A DNA stretch of 64,000 nucleotides. Origin: Siphonodentalium dalli. Taxonomy: Eukaryota > Mollusca > Scaphopoda > Gadilida > Siphonodentaliidae. A model generated the notes under the pieces. That model had not been told where the DNA came from and did not search any database. It saw only the letters and a list, made by a program, of their open reading frames with translations. Location of the stretch: NCBI GenBank assembly GCA_032622095.1, contig CP136064.1, positions 146,634,864 to 146,698,863 of the forward strand, in the 5' to 3' direction. The position numbers were made by a program, and so were the translations under genes. Shown piece by piece: positions 57,972-64,000 of this stretch; the stretch's first letter is position 1, and the number at the start of each line of letters is the position of its first letter.

Positions 57972-58112
57972 ACAGGGCTCGTTGTTGCCGGTTACGGTGA
58001 CATATGAGGCTCAGCGAGATTAATATCGGGCTCGGCTAGCGCCTCGCCCGATATTAATCTCACTTCGCCTCATATGACACCGTATCCGGCAACAACTCGC
58101 CCTGTAACTTAT
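57972..58112. repeat. Long imperfect palindrome, ~65-bp arms
   Basis: GTTACAGGGCTCGTTGTTGC, ATATGAGGCTCAGCGAGATT and AATATCGGGCTCGGCTAG pair with CTCGCCCGATATTAATCT, TTCGCCTCATATGAC, CCGGCAACAACTCGCCCTG and TAACTT. The loop is only a few bases. No coding. Confidence 0.9.
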
Positions 58113-58477
58113 ATTATGGTTACAAAGACCAGTCACATGCTGAGCCGCTGAGGTCCCTGGCCATTGTTATATAATCTTGAAGCGGCCATGCACGAGAGAA
58201 AGGCTATAGATCATTTGATTCCCTTGCCACTTGTAATTGTGTTTGGCTGATTTGTGTATTTGCATACATCCGCAGACGTATCTCAGCTATCGCGTCAAAA
58301 TATCGCATATGATTCTTGTCATGCCATGTCAGTTACACATATATATAGGCTGTTGACTGTTTTGGCGATTACACAAGTTGAAACACACTTGATTTCTATG
58401 AACGGTAAATGAACTCATAGAGGGTGATATTGGTATTGCCAATGTACATGTACCTTGGTCAACAGATGGTTTTATTT

Positions 58478-59375
58478 TTATACGCCCTTTTTGAAAAAAG
58501 GTTGTATTATGTTATCAGTCTGTCCGTCCGTCTGTCGAGCCGTCTGTCCGTCCGTCCGTCGAGCCGTCCGTCGAGCCGTCCGTCCGTCCGTTAACATTTT
58601 TGGTTTCCGATCGATAACTCCAGTTTGGATTATTTGATCTGAACCAAAGTTGGTATGTGTATTTCCCAGCTAAAGATACAGAACAAGTTCGAATATGGGT
58701 TATGTCCAATTATTTTTACATGAGTTACGGCCCTTTTTCGACTTAGAATTTTACCGTCTGTTAACATTTTTGGTTTCCGACCGATAACTCCAGTTTGGAT
58801 TATTTGATCTGAACCAAAGTTGGTATGTGTATTTCTCAGCTAAAGATACAGGCCAAGTTCGAATATGGGTTCCGTCCAATTTTTTTTACATGAGTTACGG
58901 CCCTTTTTCGACTTAGAATTTGACCGTCTGTTAATATTTTTGGTTTCCGACCGATAACTCCAGTTTGGATTATTTTATCTGAACCAAAGTTGGTATGTGT
59001 ATTTCCCAGCTAAAGATACAGGCCAAGTTCGAATATGGGTTCCGTCCAATTATTTTTACATGAGTTACGGCCCTTTTTCAACTTATAATTTGACCAATTT
59101 CATAACATTTTGGTTTCCGACCGATAACTCCAGTTTTTATTATTTGAGCTGAAACAAAGCTGGTATGTGTATTTCCCAGCTAAAACTACACGCCAAGTTT
59201 GAATATAGGTTCTGTCTAATTATTTTTACATGAGTTATGGCCATTTTTCGACTTAGAATTTGACCACATTTTGGCATTGAAATTAGGGGTATATCAGATT
59301 TTCTTTAAATGTAAGCTCAAAGTATTATCTTATTTTGCGATAGTACAATTCGAAATGGCTAAAGGGCGTATTTTG
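58478..59375 (+). repeat. Tandem-unit element, four 170-bp units between inverted ends
   Basis: The ends are ATACGCCCTTTTT (58478) and the inverse AAAGGGCGTAT (about 59361-59371). GTCCGTCCGTCGAGCC is next, then units anchored by TGGTTTCCGACCGATAACTC at 58601, 58771, 58941 and 59111, exactly 170 bp apart. Unit phrases CAAGTTCGAATATGGGTT, GAGTTACGGCCCTTTTTC and 'aaccaaagttggtatgtg' are homologous to the H units. About 100 bp of unique sequence precedes the right end. Confidence 0.88.
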
Positions 59376-61847
59376 CCACGCCCTAGCAATGCTCTTGTTT
59401 ACATTTGTATTTGCGACCGAAACCCGGCATAGAGGTACAGCGGCGGTGTACCCAAGCCTATGATCCTTATATGGGGCTCAATGCCTTCACCAGTTTCAGA
59501 TGGATTTAAAAGGGCTTTATTTAGTGACGCCTGATTGTTATAATTATGACGTATTGTGCTAGTATATCCCTATCTGTCATTATTATTGACAGCCAAAAAT
59601 GTTCAGTTCGCATCGGACGGACATTTTGCACCTAGTTATATAATGGTGTGGTTATTGTTCACATGCTGTTCAAGAACCGATAAAACCGGTTTGAAATTTG
59701 GCGGACGTTCGGTGTAAAGATTGTCATTCTTAATGACTCTGGTCGATAATTGTGAATATGCACAAATATGCGAGGTTGGCTTTAGTGCTCATTCCATCGC
59801 ATGGTTTCGTTATAGCATTAGGTAAATCGGTATTGAATCATTCACTCTTCCATTTCTTATTACTGTGACCACTTGAGTGAATATCATCGGTTCACTTATA
59901 CATAATTGTGACATGGGTTAGTAATTCATGCATGTCACAAGCGTGCGATTGGCGAATATTAGTATGCTGCTATCCAAACCGTAGCTGAAATCATGGTGAT
60001 TTGTTACGAATTATCCAACCTACATGCATATATGCATGCATATCACTATATGTGAGCCGGTTACGAGTATTACTTGAATTAGGCACGGGTTGGGTTCATT
60101 TTGGGACCATTCATGTTCAATTTTTACGCTCTGATTGCGTTCTTTCAAACGTCACACACGTTGCCTTGCTTGTGAGTCACTATTTTTATATAATGGTGTT
60201 CGCATATATGGTGGGGATGTCACAATGACAATGTTAACGTTTTGTGTGCCACTTCATGTTTTTTTCCGTTGAGAAAACGCACCATGGACATCGATAGCCT
60301 TGAAACTCTAGCATATTCTTTTTGGTTTGGCATACTTTGTCCACCATTGGCATACTACGCATACTCAGATTTATACTGATAATGCTACACATGTTCCTTA
60401 CATAAACAACACGGCCGAATGTCCATGTACAGGTACATATGCACGATATAATTGTTTGACATTGGTCATGTGGATGTTTGGGCCAAGGCCACAATTTATG
60501 CAAGTTTCTTCCGGGTGTTGAAAATACTCAGCCTGAGCATGTCTCTATCTTTGATGATGGCCACGACATGGAATCTCATGTACATATACTTGTCTAATTG
60601 GTATCCTTAAGGCAATCCTGTATAATCCGTGTATGTTTGGAATGCCCATAAATTGCATGCTTCGTCTTACAACTGATTTCTCAGTTATGCTGAAATGGAG
60701 TGCATTTTCACTCATATATCTCTATTTCAATTTTATTGGGAACTTTGCTCTGCTAGCCGATTCAGACTGCGAAATTTCCAATGGTCGTGTGTCTTGTATA
60801 TAGAGCCCACGCAGATGTGCCTGTGTTTTTTCGGCGTTTATATAGTTGGGGAACCGCACCTGATACCACCGTTACCACACAGTATCGTGTATTACAGGCT
60901 ACACCCAAGCTTAATTGTTCGGATCGCATATCATCTGACTGGGAAGCTTCCCGAGATGAATATTAGTATAATGTGTCAGCCAGGAACCCGAACACAGCTG
61001 TTCTGTAACTGGTGCATGTGCACCATTTCGCCAACGTTTCTTACCTCTCAAATTTTATGAATGATTTGTTTTCATGCGATAGCACTACGGTGTTAATCTC
61101 ACTGTTCGGTGGGCTGTGTTGTGTATATTCTCAGTCGGTGCTACCGTTGGCGATATGTCAGTGACTCGGCAATAATCCTGCCACGCCGGAATTCAAAACG
61201 TGTCTATACATGCATATGCACTGAAAAAATTTCATTCCCAGATATCGTAGTGGATGTAAATTCATTTATCAGAAGATTTCGCCTTTGTCAAAATTATCGG
61301 TGAGTGAATTGTCTTTGACAATCGCCTTCAACCATTATCTGGTACATGGGGCAGAGACATGCGAAATTTGTGCTTTAAGTTCCAGAATATAGTCGGCAGA
61401 GTAGGCCGAATAAACCTCTTGTTTTGCCAATAATTGCCAAGTAGATGTTTTTATATTGTTACCGGTATCTACTGTTCTGCTGTTCCGCTTAACTGCTTCT
61501 GGATGGTGCCTTAATTAACCTTCGGTTGAGTTGATGCGTATATGTATGGTATGCACCATCATTGCCATGATGTCATATTAAACGCTGCCACTAGCGACGT
61601 TCTTGTAATGGTGACCTTCCTATATATGTTGGCGGGACAAATGTGAGTTGAATTTGGTGGAATATACTACAATAGTCATAATTGAATGCATCTAACAATA
61701 ATAACACTGCTAGCAATTTCATTGATGCTGTGCTTTGCGATTCGTATATTACAACTGCAGGAGTTATTTTGTGTTTCATGGAGTACACCATTTGTTCACT
61801 GTGTTGAATGCGGTTGTTTGTGTCTACTATCGCTCTCTTTAAAGTCT
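59376..61847. other. Element D interior, no gene recognised
   Basis: Several 60-120-codon open frames (for example 60695-61060 plus) lack domains and splice context. No RNA gene was recognised. Confidence 0.45.
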
Positions 61848-61968
61848 CAGTTGACCCCGGAAGTGATTCTATAGTGAAATAGAATAAAAAATTAAATGAG
61901 GCTTCACCCGTGAAGGTGAAGTTTAATTGTGATTCTATGAAGTATAGAATCACTGGAGGGATCAACTG
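61848..61968 (+). repeat. Element D internal complementary region
   Basis: TCAGTTGACCCCGGAAGTGA, CTATAGTGAAATAGAAT and AAAAAATTAAATGAGGCTTC are complementary to the left and right ends; then GTGAAGTTTAATTGTGATTC and TATGAAGTATAGAATCAC follow. A C-rich tract comes directly after (CCGCCCGCCCCATACCCC, 61969-61988). Confidence 0.87.
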
Positions 61969-62044
61969 CCGCCCGCCCCATACCCCACTGTGGGTGTGAT
62001 CCCTCCAGCTTTACTACAGATCAATAGTAAACACATGCTTCTAA

Positions 62045-62172
62045 GAATGAGGTGTTGTCATGGACACATGCACATTGATGCTATCTCAGTTGATCCCTCC
62101 AGTGATTCTATACTTCATAGAATCACAATTAAACTTCACCTTCACGGGTGAAGCGTCGTTTAATTTTTTATT
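62045..62172 (+). repeat. Element D right inverted repeat and outer end
   Basis: The outer end holds AACTTCACCTTCACGGGTGA, then CGTCGTTTAATTTTTTATT. CTTCACC/GGTGAAG forms a hairpin. The end is clearly related to that of element B (AACTTCACCTTCCCAAGGTA, then CTCGTTTATTTTTT). Confidence 0.85.
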
Positions 62173-62531
62173 TTTTACCCAAAATATGTAACTCCTAATA
62201 AGTATCTTTGACACTGAACTCATAGGGTCCTCTCAGTTGGGAACAACATTCCCGCCCCACGCACTCGGCCCAATGCATCTAACACACAGACGGGAGAAAT
62301 TAAAAAGACCGCAGACTTACTTGACATTGCTTTTATAACGAAAGGACTGTCGCATGGTCTGGCGGAAGTTGAACCTAATCGGGTTTGACCGTGCGCGTAC
62401 TATAGGTACTTCGTACCGATTTAAAATAAATTCTTCTAGAATCTTGCAAGCAAGAAATATATAACCATTAGTTCATTCAGTGTCCAAGATACTTATTAGG
62501 AGATACATATTTTGGGTAAAAATTATTATAT
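62173..62531 (+). repeat. Element C ICR right half, C-rich tract and right inverted repeat
   Basis: 62173-62230 is the right half of the ICR of element C. CCCGCCCCACGCACTCGG follows at 62250-62267. 62296-62491 is the right inverted repeat, then the outer end to 62531. Confidence 0.82.
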
Positions 62532-62586
62532 TTAGTCTTCAATGGGTTAAAGTGATATGCAGTCATTAAATCTTGATATATATAAG

Positions 62587-62955
62587 GCGACACCAATTTT
62601 TAAGTCTGGTTTACGAACATGTGGGGAGAAAAAAAGTAGATGCAGGAGGGGAAAAAAAAAAAAAAATTGTCCCCCCAATTTATATCAAGTAAATCGTTGA
62701 ATTTTACATAAATTTTACAAAAATTGTGAACAAATATTTTTGAATGAAATTCTGAACCAAACAAGACATTTCTTGTCATGAAATACATGAAAATATGGAT
62801 CTGTAAATGATCATAAGCAGAACCGGATGCGACAGCACATGAAAATGAGTACGCGTGTAAAAAAATTGGGAGAAAAAAGTTTTTATTTTTTTTCATGAAA
62901 TGGAAAAAAAGTTGTAGGAGGTGTTCGTAAACCAGAATTAAAAATTGGTGTCGCG
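62587..62955. mobile_element. Small TIR element (MITE), ~370 bp
   Basis: TIRs GCGACACCAATTTTTAA and CTGGTTTACGAACA at the left pair with the inverse sequence ending GGTGTCGC at 62954. TAA lies outside both ends (62583-62585, 62956-62958), a possible 3-bp duplication of the PIF/Harbinger type. The interior is A/T-rich and has no gene. Confidence 0.72.
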
Positions 62956-63059
62956 TAATCAATAAAAGATTTTCATGTTCTGAGGATCAAGGTAGGTTGG
63001 TTTGTATATAAACCATAACATCTTTAGAGAATATAATATATGTGTGCTGTTCTGAAGCA

Positions 63060-64000
63060 TAGGGGCTTCTTTCGACACGATCGACCACGCTGTCCTTTTA
63101 AACAGACTTTCCGATCGTCTTGGGATTGTTGGGACCGCATTGGACTGGTTTCGATCCTACCTACACGACCATACACAGAGGGTTGCCGTTTCCGGTTCCA
63201 CATCGAAAGCAGCTTCTTTTAAATTCGGAGTTCCACAGGGATCAGTGCTGGGGCCGTTGCTCTACACTATATACCCTTGGCGACATCATTAGACGACATG
63301 AGTTATCTTTTCACTTCTATGCGGATGACACACAACTGTATATTCATTTTAAGCCGGATTTTGATTCTACAAGTTATACCAAATATAAGCTTGAACGATG
63401 TGTCGCTGATATTCGATCATGGATGACAATCAACTTCTTAAAATTGAATGCAGATAAAACTGAAATAATATATATTGGTTTGCGACAGCAACTTTCAAAA
63501 TGTTCTAAACATATTCTCAATATTGAAGGCAGTGTTGTCTCGCCATCCAGCACAGTCCGCAACCTCGGATATTTCTTGGACGAGAACCTGTCTGCTGAAA
63601 AACACATCGAGCAAGTGTGCAGGTCCTCGTATTACCATTTTAGAAATATCAGCAGGATACGGAATATTATCGATGTCGAGACCACAAAACAGCTAGTACA
63701 TGCCTTCGTTACAAGTCATCTGGACTACTGCAATTCTCTGTTGTACGGCTGCAACCAGTCTATCTTGGACAAAATCGAAGATGTGCAGAAATCTGTATCA
63801 CGAGTTATTTTTATGAGCCGTAAATATGATCATGTCACGCCATTATTGCGCGAGCTCCACTGGTTTAACCTCTGAGGGAACGGATTGAATTCAAAATTTT
63901 GAAATTAACGCACAAGTGTCTGAATAGCGAGGCCCCATCATACTTGGCAGACTTGATTTCTCGATATGTTCCTCCGCGGCCTCTGCGATCTGAAAGTTCT
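63060..64000 (+). pseudogene. CR1/L2- or Jockey-like LINE reverse transcriptase, 5'-truncated
   Basis: A non-LTR retrotransposon RT running off the right edge. The first frame (63065-63285) reads ASFDTIDHAVLLNRLSDRLG, 'ALDWFRSYLHDHTQRVAV' and GVPQGSVLGPLLYTIY. A +1 change near 63285 leads into 'DIIRRHELSFHFYADDTQLY' (catalytic YADD), 'WMTINFLKLNADKTEII', 'VRNLGYFLDENLSAEKHI', 'LVHAFVTSHLDYCNSLLYGC' and KYDHVTPLLRELHWFNL. After a further change near 63873, 'ERIEFKILKLTHKCLNSEAP' continues to the window end. The 5' side begins abruptly at about 63060, as 5'-truncated copies do. The motif set fits the CR1/L2/Jockey branch, and I cannot separate these by eye. Confidence 0.88.

Larger units (their letters stand above)
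55738..62172 (+). mobile_element. DIRS-type element D (inner), non-autonomous
   Basis: The left end starts at TATT (55738-55741) and the right end finishes at TATT (62169-62172). Shared inverted repeats are 55752-55816 and 62045-62110 (ATAGAATCACT, then TCAACTGAGATAGCATCA, CATGTGTCC and GACAACACCTCATT). The ICR at 61848-61968 joins the inverse of the left end (CTATAGTGAAATAGAAT) to that of the right end. Removing it restores the ICR of element C (AGATATAATATTTTTTACCC), so D inserted into C with no duplication. The 6.4-kb interior has no RT, RNase H or recombinase motif. It contains a long hairpin (57972-58110) and a tandem-unit element (58478-59375). Confidence 0.85.
48663..62531 (+). mobile_element. 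DIRS-type element C (outer), host to element D
   Basis: The left end starts at TAT (48663-48665) and the right end finishes at TAT (62529-62531). The shared inverted repeat is about 200 bp (48677-48874 with 62296-62491) and highly similar. The ICR consists of 55683-55737 (inverse of the left outer end) plus 62173-62230 (inverse of the right outer end, with ACCCAAAATATG and CTCCTAATAAGTATCTT); it has been cut in two by element D. No target-site duplication is seen. Other insertions are an hAT MITE (49100-50023), an R4 copy and element H copy 3. Without the large insertions the element is about 4-5 kb. A recombinase remnant at 55400-55630 is the only recognisable coding sequence. Confidence 0.83.

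Noticed and set aside
1-64000. tRNA, rRNA or other structured RNA genes
   Set aside because: No cloverleaf with intact A and B boxes or rRNA segment was recognised; 'gttcgaatatggg' in element H units only loosely resembles a B box.
1-64000. LTR retrotransposons or retroviral copies
   Set aside because: No long direct terminal repeats with TG...CA ends and no DDE-integrase pol frame were found; the RT at 21.2-22.9 kb is DIRS-type with a tyrosine recombinase.

Overview
This is repeat-dominated eukaryotic nuclear DNA. There is one probable host-gene exon with clean splice sites (47799-48044), no operons or bacterial gene spacing, and a 100-N scaffold gap at 35271-35370. Low GC, TCTG/TCCG microsatellites next to 155-170 bp tandem units, and the mix of DIRS, ISL2EU, KDZ, Helitron, L1-like and CR1/L2-like elements fit a lophotrochozoan, most likely a mollusc. 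I cannot name a species from sequence alone. Layout: (1) 1-9.8 kb: an 86-bp tandem array (440-2130), several dispersed repeats, and a 2.7-kb terminal-inverted-repeat (TIR) element (7121-9805). (2) 9.8-25.8 kb: one minus-strand L1/Tx1-like LINE cut into three pieces. A Helitron (10621-15897) and a DIRS-type element A (16404-25291) separate the pieces, and a second DIRS element B (19875-24529) sits inside A. The LINE reading frame is recovered when the two insertions are removed. (3) 25.9-30.4 kb: a tandem array with a 965-bp higher-order duplication. (4) 31.8-34.2 kb: a decayed KDZ-type transposase gene. (5) 35.8-36.4 kb: the endonuclease part of another L1-like ORF2. (6) 38.66-46.09 kb: an ISL2EU-type DNA transposon with a SAP/YqaJ nuclease gene on the plus strand and a THAP/HTH/DDE transposase gene converging on the minus strand. 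The transposase gene is split by a 2.4-kb Helentron-like element. (7) 47.8-48.0 kb: the host exon. (8) 48.66-62.53 kb: a second nested DIRS pair, with element D (55738-62172) inserted into the internal complementary region of element C (48663-62531). C also holds an hAT MITE and another Helentron-like copy. (9) 63.06-64.0 kb: a 5'-truncated CR1/L2-like reverse transcriptase that runs off the window. The main result is that four DIRS-type elements can be bounded to a few bases from their own structure. Each has inverted repeats, an internal region complementary to both outer ends, and a 3-4 bp identity at the insertion site instead of a target-site duplication. In all four a C-rich tract follows the internal complementary region. 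Only B keeps recognisable gag, RT/RNase H and tyrosine-recombinase frames; C keeps a recombinase remnant; A and D look non-autonomous. Every transposon gene seen carries frameshifts or stops, so most of the window is a stack of dead elements whose order of insertion can be read. Boundaries come from reading by eye and should be confirmed by self-alignment.
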